Shown here: piece by piece, positions 1 to 10,177 of the stretch
How positions within the stretch are numbered: position 1 is the first letter of the stretch
How the letters are laid out: each line of letters starts with the position of its first letter
Assembly: GCA_012184525.1 (NCBI GenBank)
Contig: WOFQ01000004.1
Span: 682,001 to 746,000 of the forward strand
DNA length: 64,000 nucleotides
Direction: 5' to 3'
Origin: Xenoacremonium recifei
Lineage: Eukaryota > Ascomycota > Sordariomycetes > Hypocreales > Nectriaceae
Translations under genes and position numbers: made by a program
The notes under the pieces: model-generated
Databases searched by the model: none
What the model saw: the letters and a program-made list of their open reading frames with translations, nothing else
Told to the model about the DNA's origin: nothing

Positions 1-768
1 TGGCACGACCGTGCTTGGGGCTATGTGCCTGACTGGGTGCCTCTGTGGCTCGTTTACATAGCTGTGTGGCCGGTCATGATCGGCATCACGTTCGCGGCGC
101 TGCGGTTCGGCGAGGTTGGCATGGATATATTCAAGTCGCTACGACCGCTACTGTTGTGTCTGTCGCCAACGTCAAGCTACAACATCAGCGAGCTGCGGCA
201 GCGCCGTGCCGAGCTCAGTGCACAGGTGACGGAGCTCATCAACACGCTGGGCCCTGAGATGTTCGATGACTTCGACAAGACGCGCCTGGTGCCAGATCCG
301 TTCAGAGCAGAGACGGCCGGTGGCACGACGCTCACTATGTCACCCGAACTGCTGCGCAAGCGTCGCGACAGCGATCAGTCCTCCACGGGCACAGGTGCAG
401 GAGGCTACGAGGCCGAGACACCACCGCCGCTGTCCCGGCGCAGCACGATGCAGTCCAGCCGAGCCCTGCCGCGCAACGACTCCTTCAGCAACATCGGGCA
501 TGTGGGAATCTTCTCGACTCGGCCCCCATCGCGTGCTCGTAGTCGATCGCGCAGTAGCAGCAGTGGTGGCGGCTTTGGATCTGGAGGCTTCCCGATCAGC
601 GGCTTCACGAGCCTCGACTCGGCCGAGGGCTTCAGTGAAGCGAGTCGCAAGATTCGCGAGGCGATGAAGAACCGGCGGCGCAAGACGGACCAGGACCGTG
701 GGGATGAGGACGAGGATGAGGGCAGCGAGGAGGAGGGCTACGATGAGGCGCGGAAGAAGAATGTGTGA
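1..768 (+). CDS. Glycerol-3-phosphate/dihydroxyacetone-phosphate acyltransferase, C-terminal part (Sct1/Gpt2 type)
   Basis: The frame is open from base 1 and stops with TGA at 766-768, so these are the last 255 residues of a gene that begins left of the window. The fragment starts with two close hydrophobic stretches (residues about 12-33), followed by KSLRPL and a conserved block, RRAELSAQVTELINTLGPE. This is the typical C-terminal layout of fungal ER acyltransferases that make lysophosphatidic acid in the first step of glycerolipid synthesis. The catalytic HX4D region is not in the window. The last 150 residues are Ser/Arg-rich and end in a Glu/Asp-rich tail, probably disordered and cytosolic. 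The family call rests on recognising the post-membrane block; choosing between Sct1 and Gpt2 paralogues is not possible here. Confidence 0.85.
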   Translation, partial: WHDRAWGYVPDWVPLWLVYIAVWPVMIGITFAALRFGEVGMDIFKSLRPLLLCLSPTSSYNISELRQRRAELSAQVTELINTLGPEMFDDFDKTRLVPDPFRAETAGGTTLTMSPELLRKRRDSDQSSTGTGAGGYEAETPPPLSRRSTMQSSRALPRNDSFSNIGHVGIFSTRPPSRARSRSRSSSSGGGFGSGGFPISGFTSLDSAEGFSEASRKIREAMKNRRRKTDQDRGDEDEDEGSEEEGYDEARKKNV

Positions 769-1001
769 TGATGGATTTGATACCTGTCTCTGTCTCTTTC
801 GATACCTTGAATCTGTGTTTATTCTCACTAGTATTTCTACCATATGGCGAACCAGGAGTTTGAGTGATCTGTGGTTAATTTAAAAATTGTGTATTTGCGT
901 GTCATGACTCTCAAGGTTGATTAGATTAGAGAAGTGGCCATGATGCGCCGGGTTGGAAGGAAACATAGCTTGTGTCCTGGATGTGTAGTTTTATGTGTCA
1001 G

Positions 1002-3388
1002 CTAGTATAGGATATCTAAATCCTGTTGTGCGTCATTTAGAATGCGCTTCATCGAAGAATAAAGGCTAGGCTCAGGTCGTTTCCATCTTTGGCCGTTCGG
1101 GAAAACCTCCCTTCGTAGCCGATTAACCCAGGGAACCATTGGCTGATAGTATGGCGTGAAGTACTTGTACGCTTTGTTCAGGAAGTCCTCCTCATCATTG
1201 ATGATACCCTTTTTTCTATCAGCCAAGCATTCATCGCCGTCGAAATTCCATTTATCAAAAACAGTTGGGCCAACGTCTCTGCCATTTGTATCATAATGAA
1301 CGCATATCCAAATAACACCCAGAAAAATGACTCGAGATCATGCATGAAGGAGTGCTGCTCACCGAAGAGCACCCCAATTGCCATGAATGCCCTAGTGCCA
1401 GTCTTGCCCTTTGCCCCTGACGCGAGATTCCTGTCTTCTCGGATAGCGAGGTCAAGATCGATTAGAAATGATGGCCAGGACGGGTTTTCTTCATCTTCGT
1501 TGATCATGAGATTATTAATCGAGATGTCTCGGTGGAGAACACCTGCTTGATGCAAAGATTCGTGGCCTTCGATACAACCCTTGAGGCCAGCAAGCAGTGC
1601 CCGGCGAGAACTTGCTTTGTAAATGGCCTTGCCATAATCTCTGACGATAACACGTCGGTGCACTCTGTTTGGCGGGAGAGTAGAAGCCTTCGTTGGGGAA
1701 GCCGAGCAGGATCGTTTGCTTGGAGGTAGGACAGAATCTGTTTGGCTGGATGGTCGCTTCTTGCTAGAGCTGGCCCGGCTCTTCCGCGGCCCTTCTGATA
1801 CCGCTTTGCTCAATTGCTGTGGGCGAGTTGGTCGATAGTTCGAAGCTGTTGTTGTGTCTAGTCCCTGTCGAACGCAGTTTCGAATGTCGTCGTCTATGCC
1901 GTGGACTTGTACAGTTTCGTGATGATAGTAGCGGGCCACGTTAACGACTCCTTTAGCTGTCACCTCCGATAGCATCTCGCCCTCCTCGTCGCGTTCGGGG
2001 TATTGCCAAGAGTCCTTGATGACCAACGGCGTCTCTGGATGGCCCTCGGGATGCGCTCGCCAACAGGTTGTCGCTCGGCCGGCAATACGATGAGCCCGTA
2101 GCATGACTCCGTCAATGATGACCCGCTCCTTACTTCCTTCCCGCTCAATCTCGATGAATCGATGGTGATCATGCTTCCGTATCGTGGGATCAAATCCAAG
2201 CTCTTCCTCGCTCATCCATAAGAAGCCCAGGATAATAGAAACAAACTTGAGACCATCTTTATTGATATCGAGTTGCTCAGATGCTATACCGCCGAGTCTG
2301 TCGAACACCCAGACTCTCATAAGAGATCCACAGATCGTAAAGCCCAAGACGAAGCGCCGAGTGTCTTGTGCAGCTAATACTTCCCGTGCGTATCTCCCGA
2401 AGTCAAGCCACGCCTCGGCGGCCTTATCGGCAGAAGGGTTGCTTTTCAGCTCTCCAGGGATTAGAACTTGGGACCAGTGACATCTTGTGTCTGTCTGGGC
2501 TTCAGGGTCATTCACGAAGCCAATATCTAACTTCCGCTTCCCCACACAGCTTTCAATCGGCTTATGAGGTTTTGCCAACGGCCTCCGCGGACGCGAAGGA
2601 CTTGATCTTCGATCAGCGGCAAATGTCGCAAGCTTTTTACTGAAGCTTGAGAACCATTCAAGGACATCATCTTCCTTGGCGCTTATTGGCCAGGTTGTCC
2701 ATCCATCATTGAACATTGGGCTCGGACCGCTTCGACATTGTTTGAAGAAAACTTCTGACGCCGTCTCAAGCTCATCAACGCCACCGAAGTATTTATCCCA
2801 AAACTTTGGGATACCGACATATAGATGGCCAAGTTCTTCCTTCAAGACGCCGTCCACATGTTTGCGGTGCTCCGATGAGTTCGGAAAGCTACTAGTGTTG
2901 CGTAGCCACGGGGTTTGTTGAATCGAAGAAGCGATAGAGCGCGGAGGCGGAGTTGCTTCGGCAACAGCGCTCTTGGCATGATTCCATATAGTAGAGTCGT
3001 CGGCTTTGTTGACAACCGCTTTAAGAAGAGGTCGGACGCGATCGAGTTCGAAGTTATCAGTCGCGACAGCAATGTTGAGTCTAGACAACTCAACAAAAAT
3101 GCTTTGTCCATTATCCGTCCGCAGGCTTCGGGCTGCCGGAAGAAGCTGCAGGGCTGAGAAAAGGGTGAGAACGAGATTCTGTAGCTCTGCAAATGAGTCA
3201 GCGTATTGTCCTGAGGTTTGTCATTCTGAGGTTTTGTCATCCTACTTACCATTCGGACTGAGTCGGTCGAGGCCGGCGGTTTCGGAGATGCTTGTAGATT
3301 TCGTAATCAGTCTGAATGATGCCCGGAAGCTATCAAGACCCTCTGCGATGGGATTCTCCTCAATCACCTCTGTCCAGAGACGATCCAT
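1002..3388 (-). CDS. FunK1 fungal-type protein kinase, broken by a one-base deletion
   Basis: Exon 1 is 3388-3250 (ATG; MDRLWTEV), a 63-base intron follows (GTAAGT at 3249, AG at 3187), and exon 2 starts at 3186. The N-terminal half is the FunK1-specific region. The kinase half shows the catalytic loop LHRDISINNLMI, LIDLDLA in place of DFG, and the family block HDLESFFWVL. Directly after this the frame is lost. The expected continuation (FWICVHYD, then DKWNF, then YFTPYYQPMVPWVNRLRR) is present but one frame away, ending at 1002. A T-run read as TTT at 1310-1312 (minus strand) looks one base short; without the shift the protein would be about 774 residues. Read literally, the protein ends near 1178 with a scrambled tail that lacks the conserved C-terminus. 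The gene is either a recent pseudogene or carries an assembly error. FunK1 kinases form a large, poorly understood, lineage-expanded fungal family. Confidence 0.85.
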
Positions 3389-3620
3389 CGCTTCAGAGGG
3401 CCATCGGTCGCAGCGATGGGCTGCTAAGAATATGGGCGGGCTGTGGATAGTGTGCTCAGTACGGAGTACGCGTTGTGGGGAGCCGGGAAATCAATCATGC
3501 CAAGCATTTAAATGGCCTGAGGTATTAGAGCTGGTAGCCTTACAAGTACAAGTAATCTGTACATCTCCACCCACCCACCCAACCAACAATCCATGCAATC
3601 AAGGGACTGGGAGTCAGGGG

Positions 3621-3841
3621 CTGGTAGGCAAGAAGCAGGACTTCTCACAGATGATACTCTGCCAAAAAGAACAATATATGAGAGCAGTGCAATTTGCAAC
3701 TCTGCCGCCTGCCCGCATCCCCATTTCTATCGCCCAATATCCCGTTCGCATAATTCTCGTCCGTCAGGAACCAATGCAGCTGTCCAGCGTAAGCCGTACA
3801 TGCACACACATGTATACATACCGTGTTGATGATACGAAATG
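3621..3841 (+). repeat. Left arm of a degenerate inverted repeat
   Basis: Read 3621 to 3841, this arm matches the reverse complement of the right arm in two blocks. Bases 3621-3768 pair with 4371-4519, and 3770-3841 pair with 4098-4165. Long parts are identical, for example the stretch near 3680-3720. Most mismatches in the outer block are transitions. The arm lacks the roughly 205-base segment that separates the two blocks in the right arm and has an extra 9 bases near 3778. Confidence 0.85.
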
Positions 3842-4097
3842 CCCCTCCATTTGATTGCATTACCCCGCGAAAATGGACCCGGGCTCGCCTTGGCCTTCCG
3901 GCCCTGCTGCCGGGTCGGAGCCTGCCCACTCGCTCGTCCTCTGCAAATCGCTCAATTACCGGTGATGACAGCCGTTGGAAGGATTATTGCGCGCTTCATT
4001 GGCGCTGGCCAGGCCTACGTCTCCCCGTGCCAGCGTCGGCGCTCGGAATTATCAGCATGACTAATCGGCAAACGAGTCGTGTCTTAGCGGACATCTC

Positions 4098-4519
4098 CAT
4101 TTCGTATCATCAACACGGTATACGTGTGTGTGTGTGCATGTACGGCTTACGCTCCATTGGTTCCTGGTGCCTAGAATAGCGCAATTGCGCCGTGCAAGCG
4201 GTAATGCGCTACTGCATGGATATACGTACTCCCTTGTTGACGCGCAAGAGATCAACGGAGGGCGGACTTAAGTGGTGAGGCCTGCATAGGTGAGAGGCTC
4301 TACCGGCCGTCGGTCAGGGCGCTGAGAGCTCGGAGATACGCGGCATCGGGTCGTCGCGCAGGAGGACGGTGACGGACGAGAATTGTGCGAACGGGATATT
4401 GGGCGATATAAAGGGGATGCGGGCAGGCGGCAGAGTTGCAAATTGCACTGCTCTCATACGTTGTTCTTTTTGACAGGATATTGTCTGTGAGAAGTTTTGC
4501 TTCTTGCCCTGAGCACCAG
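4098..4519 (-). repeat. Right arm of the inverted repeat
   Basis: This is the inverted partner of 3621-3841. It begins with the mirror of the left arm's inner end (4098 CATTTCGTATCATC) and ends near 4519. An extra segment at about 4166-4370 is absent from the left arm. On the plus strand this arm carries a TATA-like string (GATATAAAGG, about 4405-4414) some 450 bases before the next gene's ATG; the equivalent place in the left arm reads GATAGAAATGG, so the TATA form is not shared. No terminal inverted repeats, target-site duplication or transposase could be seen. Confidence 0.85.
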
Positions 4520-4554
4520 TTCGACTCTGCACGTGCGGAAGGAGGCTCTGCAGC

Positions 4555-4571
4555 GTTATCAATCTGATAAC
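4555..4571. promoter_or_regulatory. Palindromic paired GATA motif
   Basis: GTTATCA-ATC-TGATAAC is a perfect 7-base inverted repeat around 3 bases, giving two GATAA cores in opposite orientation, 286 bases upstream of the ATG at 4857. Paired GATA sites are the known target form of fungal GATA factors such as AreA/NIT2 or siderophore regulators. Use by such a factor here is inference. Confidence 0.4.
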
Positions 4572-4856
4572 TGGGCATCGCCAACAGTGTAACGCGCATC
4601 TCCTAAACCCCCACTTACCGCCCGTCGCCAGAATAGGGCCCTTAGGCGCCCCTCGCCTGAAGTAAAGCCGAAGAGGCGAGCAGCAGCAGCAGAGGAAGAA
4701 GTCGCTGCTAAAGTTGGAGGGAGCCTCGTCACTGGCAGACAGACTGCCACCCCACCGCCACCGGCCGGGAACGCGCCGGCCGAAGCCCGACTCCGAAGAG
4801 CACGCACGGAATTACAGATAGAAGAAAGTGGGCGGCGCCGCCTCCAGTCCTTCGCC

Positions 4857-6013
4857 ATGCCCTCCTCCTCCTCCTCTCATACACACCCGCAGCGCATGCC
4901 CGCCAAGCAGAAGATGGCGCTCTCTCTCAAGTCCCTCATGAGCTCGCTGGTCGGCGGTGGCGGCGACAGCGGTAGCAAGGCCGGCGTGACGGAGCTGTTT
5001 GCGAAGACGGACCCGGCCGCCGATGGCGAGGAGTGTCTGCATGATTGCGACAGCTGCACTATCAAATATCCGCGCAGCTTCAAGGTCGAGATGGATGATC
5101 AGTTGTATGGCCATGTTAAGGGCTGGAGTACGCATGTTGTGATTGGCACTGGGAAGACGGATTGGGTCAGGGATGTGGCGGATGAGAAGGGCAGTGTGAT
5201 GCAGGCCATTGACAAGGCGGATGCGCCTACGAACGGGGTATGTTGAAGCTCTTGGATTCTGGGGAAGATCGCATACTGACAAGGGAATAGAAACTCATGC
5301 TGTCGGCGTCCAATATGCCTACGCCTCACGACACCAACGACTACTCCGAGCCTACCTCCCTGCTGCTGCTCCCGGCCTTCAAGCTCGTCCACAACGTGCA
5401 CCCAAAGAACGTGCCGCAACTCATCACAGAGATCATCAACGTCGCGCCGACAAACACGACGCCGCTGGCCCCCATCACCGCCATCCCAGCCTCGCTGCCG
5501 GCGCCAGAGCCCTCAATTCCGGCACTCACCACGGTGGACTGCCCGCACTCTGCAGTCATCCTGATGTGCAGCCACCGAACACGCGACGCACGCTGTGGCC
5601 AGAGCGCACCGTTGCTGCGCAAGGAGTTTGAGCGCCATTTGCGACCGCTGGGGCTGTACCGCGACTTGCACGACGAGCGGCCGGGTGGCGTGGGCATCTA
5701 CTTCATTAATCATGTGGGCGGACACAAGTACTCGGCGAACGTGATTGTGTACCGGCGGCCGAACGCGTTCGGGCAGGATGATCCGCTGCCGGAGACGAAC
5801 GGCCACGATGAGGCAAACGGTGATGGGGGTGAGGTGAAGAATGGGGATGAGAAGGCACCCGTGGGCGCGTCGCAGGGCATCTGGCTTGCGCGTGTGAGGC
5901 CTGAGGACTGCGAGAACTTGGTGCGCTATACGATCCTCAAGGGCAAGCTGGTCAAGCCGGAGCTGCAGCTGCGGGGAGGGTTTGATAGGGCGAAGGGGCT
6001 GATGAGCTGGTGA
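4857..6013 (+). CDS. Sucrase/ferredoxin-like thioredoxin-fold protein (Aim32 type)
   Basis: There are two exons, 4857-5237 and 5291-6013, with a 53-base intron (GTATGT..TAG); the product is 367 residues. The N-terminal part has a CLHDCDSC cluster (about residue 61). The C-terminal half has CSHRTRDARCG (about 226) and NHVGGHKYSANVIVY (about 272), the paired Cys and His motifs of the Suc_Fer-like thioredoxin-like [2Fe-2S] family. Yeast Aim32 is a mitochondrial-matrix/IMS member linked to thiol quality control of inner-membrane import. Ser-rich residues before Met14 and Met20 make the exact start uncertain; the first ATG is used. An Asn/Gly/Asp-rich insert lies near residues 305-330. The family call is firm, but the cellular role is inferred from yeast. 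Confidence 0.87.
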
Positions 6014-7523
6014 GCGTGTCGTGTTGGGCTTACAAGCTACGCGGCGTCACGGGAATAGAGGGACGGGAGGCATTTTGTTCATCGGGCTGATTTCAAGCGT
6101 CACTTTTCAGGGGAGGAGATAGAAGGGATGTCATGGCACCAGAGACATATCGAGCGCTATATACTAGACGCATCTGAGAGGAAGACGGCGATACCAAAAG
6201 TCCATACAGGCGTCATATAGAGACGAGGGCTGAAACTTCGGAACAAACATATGCGCCACTTCTCCACGAGTGAAACAAACCCGGGCATTTGCAAAAGGTT
6301 CTCGGCGGTGTCAATCACGGGCACTGTGTTCGCGAATGAGTCGTGCGGGAGGTGAGGACTTTTTGTTTCCCCTGGTGGGATGTCATCGATGCAGGAACAG
6401 GGCGAGACGAGTCAGGTCGGGACGGCATTTTCGGGACATTTTTCGGTTGATAAATGGACTTTCACATGATAGTTGATGGCCGTGATGTTGAAGGTCAGGA
6501 GGGTTGAGAATCTGTAATGAGGACCAGGTTGTGGTTGAGAGGAAAAGCAAGTCAGCGCAGGTACAGAGTATAGTAATTTGGAGATATTATGGGTGTGCTC
6601 AAATATAGAGAATCCATTGGCCCGGGCTGAGCATCTCATATGCTGAAAGTGCTGATTATAGGAGGGCAATAAATATGTGGAGTCCTGTCCCTGCCCTTTT
6701 CGACAATCCAGACTCTCCGAACTGACAGGACCAGCCGGGCATTATATCTTCATCTTGGCCATATTGCCGGCCATATTACTCGTAACGTTATCGCCCATAT
6801 TGCATGCGTTGACTTTAATCAACGCGTGCGGCGCGACTTACCTGTATCGAGCCGCAGCTAATATCGCCGCGGCCAGTTAATCGGACAAACCGGCCCCTCC
6901 ATCATCAACCCCAAACTCGGCACCCCTGCGCGCCTAATATACCGCTTCGTCCAGTCATCCCGCGCATGCTACGTTCCAGCGATCGTCCCATCCAGCCTTA
7001 AAACCTTGGCCCCCTTTTGGCTGCGATGACCTTCCGCTTGTCGTTCGTCGCGTGTGTTTCGTCTCTAAGTCTGCTCCACTGCGTGGCAGAGCCGCTACCC
7101 TTTCGATCATGGGCCGAGAGATGCAGGGATTGTGGCGCCGGATTGGGGTTGACTCGTGGGTGTGTGTAGGGATGCGGGTTGGATGTGATAGGGAGGCCTG
7201 ACGAACGATACGGTATTGTCTCCCACCTGGGAAACTGTATGGAGACACCACTATAGAGAATAGACAGCCTCAGGTAGGTATATAGTGGCTTTCGTCCGGT
7301 GCAACCGCCCTCACTCTCTCGTGCCTGTTCATCTCTCTCTTCTTGTCCAAAGTTTCCCGCAAGTTCTACAATCTTTCATTACCTGTACAAACTCAATCTC
7401 TTATCCGGTCTGTGACCCTTTAGATACCATCGAGCTGCGCTCCTTACAGCTGTCTCTACACTCCTTGGTCACCACCGCCACCAACTACAACACCTTCAAA
7501 ACTTTTGATACCAATCTTTCAAA
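6014..7523. other. Intergenic region with a 12-base periodic repeat
   Basis: No convincing gene is seen on either strand. CCATATT occurs at 6759, 6771 and 6795, that is in 12-base steps. The right end is the promoter and CT-rich leader of the small secreted peptide gene. Confidence 0.6.
7279..7285 (+). promoter_or_regulatory. Candidate TATA box of the secreted peptide gene
   Basis: TATATAG lies about 240 bases before the ATG at 7524 and is followed by a strongly pyrimidine-rich leader (about 7310-7400) and CAAC/CAAA-rich sequence up to the ATG. This arrangement is common for well-expressed fungal genes. Confidence 0.4.
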
Positions 7524-7786
7524 ATGAAGACTGCCGGAGTCATTGCCGTCGTCGTCGCCTTTGCGGCTTCATTCGTTGCTGCCGTGCCCGCGGCTAACGG
7601 TTGGTCACCATAATGCGTGAGATATGAAGAGAGAGAGAGAGAGAAGCTAATGAGATGATGACAGACGCTGCTTCTCCCGAGCTTGTTCCTCGAGCCTTCA
7701 ACCACACTCTCCCCGCCGATGGCTCGAAGCCTCACCCTGACAAGCCTGGCCGCAAGGCTCATGCCTGGGGCAGCCACAACTTCTAA
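7524..7786 (+). CDS. Small secreted peptide precursor, 65 residues, no cysteine
   Basis: The ATG at 7524 has a good context (TCAAAATGAAG). Exon 1 is 7524-7599, the intron 7600-7664 (GTTGGT..GACAG, with GCTAAT as a branch candidate), and exon 2 is 7665-7786, ending TAA. The product starts MKTAGVIAVVVAFAASF, a clear signal peptide with likely cleavage near residue 20 or 22. The mature part of about 43 residues contains ELVPRAFNHTLP, a Lys/Pro/Asp-rich stretch and the end KAHAWGSHNF. One N-glycosylation sequon (NHT) is present. There is no Cys, so it is not a disulfide-type effector or hydrophobin. Both exons are too short to stand out as ORFs; the case rests on the signal peptide, the matched splice phase (AAC G|AC) and the leader. 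I do not recognise the family. Confidence 0.7.
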
Positions 7787-8715
7787 GCGGATGTGCTGCT
7801 CACACTATCCTCGCCCTGAAACCGGATTGAAGGATATGATGGTGCTTATGAAGGCGTGATATTGGCTTTTTGGCCTTTTCTTCGGTGCGAGATAGCCATG
7901 GCGTAGCTTTGGCTGCTCGGGATTGCGGAGTGCGGAAGAAATGGGGACGAGGGGAGAGCTGGCTTTAATGCTAGATGCTGAGATGAACTGTTAGACTATG
8001 AATGGACATTTATCGTGTTGCATTGAGAAGACCTCTACCTCTAAATTTCCCTATCTCAGAATGAAGCTGTCCGTAGTGACTTATTGACGAAGAGACGATG
8101 AGTAAAGCTAGAAGTCATGAGCTTATACGCTTACTCTATATTATTTCCGCAAGCATTAAGTTAAATTTCTTTTTGACTGGCACAGGCGGAGGATACTCGC
8201 AAAGACAGTACTGAGACCTTCAATAAAAGAGACCCGGCACCATCCTTCTTAGGGTCCATGACAATACCCCTAACTAGATAGCAGCCTTATCACACAAAGA
8301 TCGCATGGATCGAAAGAATTATCATATGGATACTAGAATGATTATTGATGATAAGCAGTGTTTCTAACGCCCTCATTCTTAACATTTTGAAGAGTCTTAT
8401 GAGAGCCCAAACCCCTAGTCATCATTACGGCACCGATCAATATTCGCATTATTCATGGAGGAGACCTGATGGATTAAGATAACCAGAGGTACCAAGCGGA
8501 GGTGAGCCAAATCAATCAGTAAAACACCAACTGAACAAAGACAAGAAACGTGCGACAAAAACGCGTTAAGATGTCTCAGTCTTCAGTTTCCCAATCGAGC
8601 AGGATTCTTCAGAAGTGGCCAATCAGAGAATGTCCACCTCAACGGCTCCGATCGGGCCCACCAGTCTCGAGACACCCCGGACTTCAGATCCGGAATGGAA
8701 CGTCAGAAACGGTGT
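7787..8715. other. Intergenic region, nothing recognised
   Basis: This holds the 3' region of the secreted peptide gene and the 3' side of the leftward coiled-coil gene. The sequence at 8000-8500 is AT-richer than its surroundings; no gene or repeat was seen. Confidence 0.5.
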
Positions 8716-9537
8716 TTACTTCTTCTTTGGCGGTGCCTCGTCATCTTCATCGCCATATAGTTCCAGCATCTCATTCAGGTGCACCATCTTCAACCGCGCA
8801 TACACTCCGAGACCCTCAGTTACTTCTGGATCCCACATCTCGTCAAACCACGTCTGGGGGAATCCCGCCGTACGCCCCCGCTCGCAATCCCTTGCCAGTT
8901 GCAAGGTCTGCGTATCCTCCAAGCTCACGCTCAGGGTCTCAAGCTCCTCCTCCAACTTCTCCCTTTTCGTGAGAAGGTTAGCTTCGTGCCGGAGGTTCTG
9001 TCGCAGAGCGGCCTCGAGTCGCACGTCTTGCAGTGCAGCTGCACGTTTGAGAAGAACATCTTTGGTAGGAAGGCTGTTTGCCTCACAAAACATGCTGACG
9101 AGATACTCGGGCGATATCATCCAGATATTCCACTGGGTCTGGCGTAGTTCTCGGATGAGCGTTACGTGTTCGACGCGCTTACGTTCGTACTCGGCGCGGA
9201 GGTCGCGGGCCAGTGTGTTGAGCAGCGCGGAGGTTCTGGCAAAGCGTCCCTGATATTTGGGTGTACCCTTGGTCAGGAAAAGGGCCCCTTTCGTATCAGG
9301 GTCTGGAGGCTTAGAGTAATAAGGGTCGAAAGTGGTCTCCGGAGCCTGTTGGGGTTTATCGCTGGTATCAGAGTTGGTCCGAGGTACCTCGCTTTGTTCG
9401 TCGCTGTCATAGTCGAGCAAGTGGACGGGCTTTGGATCAACATAGTCGAGTGCTCCAGGAGGGAACTTTTCCTCTTCGTCAGTGTCTTCCTCCCCAGCAG
9501 CTCCCTTGCCTCCTGGGAGAACTAGAAAAACAGACAT
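8716..9537 (-). CDS. Hypothetical protein with central coiled coil
   Basis: One uninterrupted frame of 273 residues. The N-terminal third is acidic and Pro-rich (EEDTDEEEKFPPGALDYV). Residues about 90-225 are helical and charged (ARDLRAEYERKRVEHV, KREKLEEELETLSVSLED), consistent with a coiled coil. The C-terminal part has WFDEMWDPEVTEGLGVYAR and ends in PPKKK. I do not recognise the family. The first codons (MSVFLVLPGG) overlap a T-rich stretch followed by CTAG and CCCAG on the minus strand, so an upstream exon spliced near 9520 is possible and the true N-terminus may differ. The amino-acid composition is protein-like in this frame and poor in the others. Confidence 0.6.
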   Translation of the reverse strand: MSVFLVLPGGKGAAGEEDTDEEEKFPPGALDYVDPKPVHLLDYDSDEQSEVPRTNSDTSDKPQQAPETTFDPYYSKPPDPDTKGALFLTKGTPKYQGRFARTSALLNTLARDLRAEYERKRVEHVTLIRELRQTQWNIWMISPEYLVSMFCEANSLPTKDVLLKRAAALQDVRLEAALRQNLRHEANLLTKREKLEEELETLSVSLEDTQTLQLARDCERGRTAGFPQTWFDEMWDPEVTEGLGVYARLKMVHLNEMLELYGDEDDEAPPKKK

Positions 9538-10177
9538 GTCTACCGTTCAATTCCTGCTTCAGAAATGTAGGCGATGTTGAAAGGAACCGAAAGCTCAGGA
9601 CCAAGACCCTCTATATAGTGCTGTGTAGGCACTAATTGATCAAGACCACGAGGACGAGATATCCTTACATCGCCCGTGATTCGGAAAGTGTCTTTGTTTC
9701 GTGAATTAGATGCTCCGGAGCAAGTAGTATAGCAGTTTGCCTCTGATCACAGTTACATCTCCTAAAATGGGTGACTCTATCAAGTCTTAAATAAAAATGC
9801 GATACAACAATGCGAGTGTTCTATGTATTCGTTTGATCGCTTGAAGTCTATCTATGTACAATTGTTCCCATTCATACACTCGGTTCCAATCGGAGCATCA
9901 ACCCTATCCAGAATGTCTCATGTCTTACATTCAACCATGAGGCTCTTTGTCCGTAAATCCCATAACCCAAACAGCGACTCAAGCCGTATTCCCTTTCAAA
10001 GTCATATCCCAATCATTGTGCAGACCTTCACCCCTCTTCATCCTCCTCGGATTATCGCGTAAGTCATATTTTCGTCACCCAGAAACCCTTCATCATGAAC
10101 GCCATGCCCAGTATGCAAGCCAAAGCCATCAAAGAACCAAAAACAAGATGTGAAGCGTATGGAAGAAATGTAGGTTA
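9538..10177. other. Intergenic region, nothing recognised
   Basis: This lies between two leftward genes: the upstream region of the coiled-coil gene and the 3' region of the small membrane protein gene. No supported gene. Confidence 0.5.

Larger units (their letters stand above)
3389..4856. other. Intergenic spacer between divergent genes, with inverted repeat
   Basis: This is the shared 5' region of the FunK1-like gene (leftward) and the sucrase/ferredoxin-like gene (rightward). It holds the two repeat arms described separately, a unique core of about 256 bases (3842-4097), a GT microsatellite at 4121-4138 and a GATA-type palindrome at 4555-4571. Several ORFs of 60-118 codons run through the repeat but have no protein-like composition. 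Confidence 0.7.
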
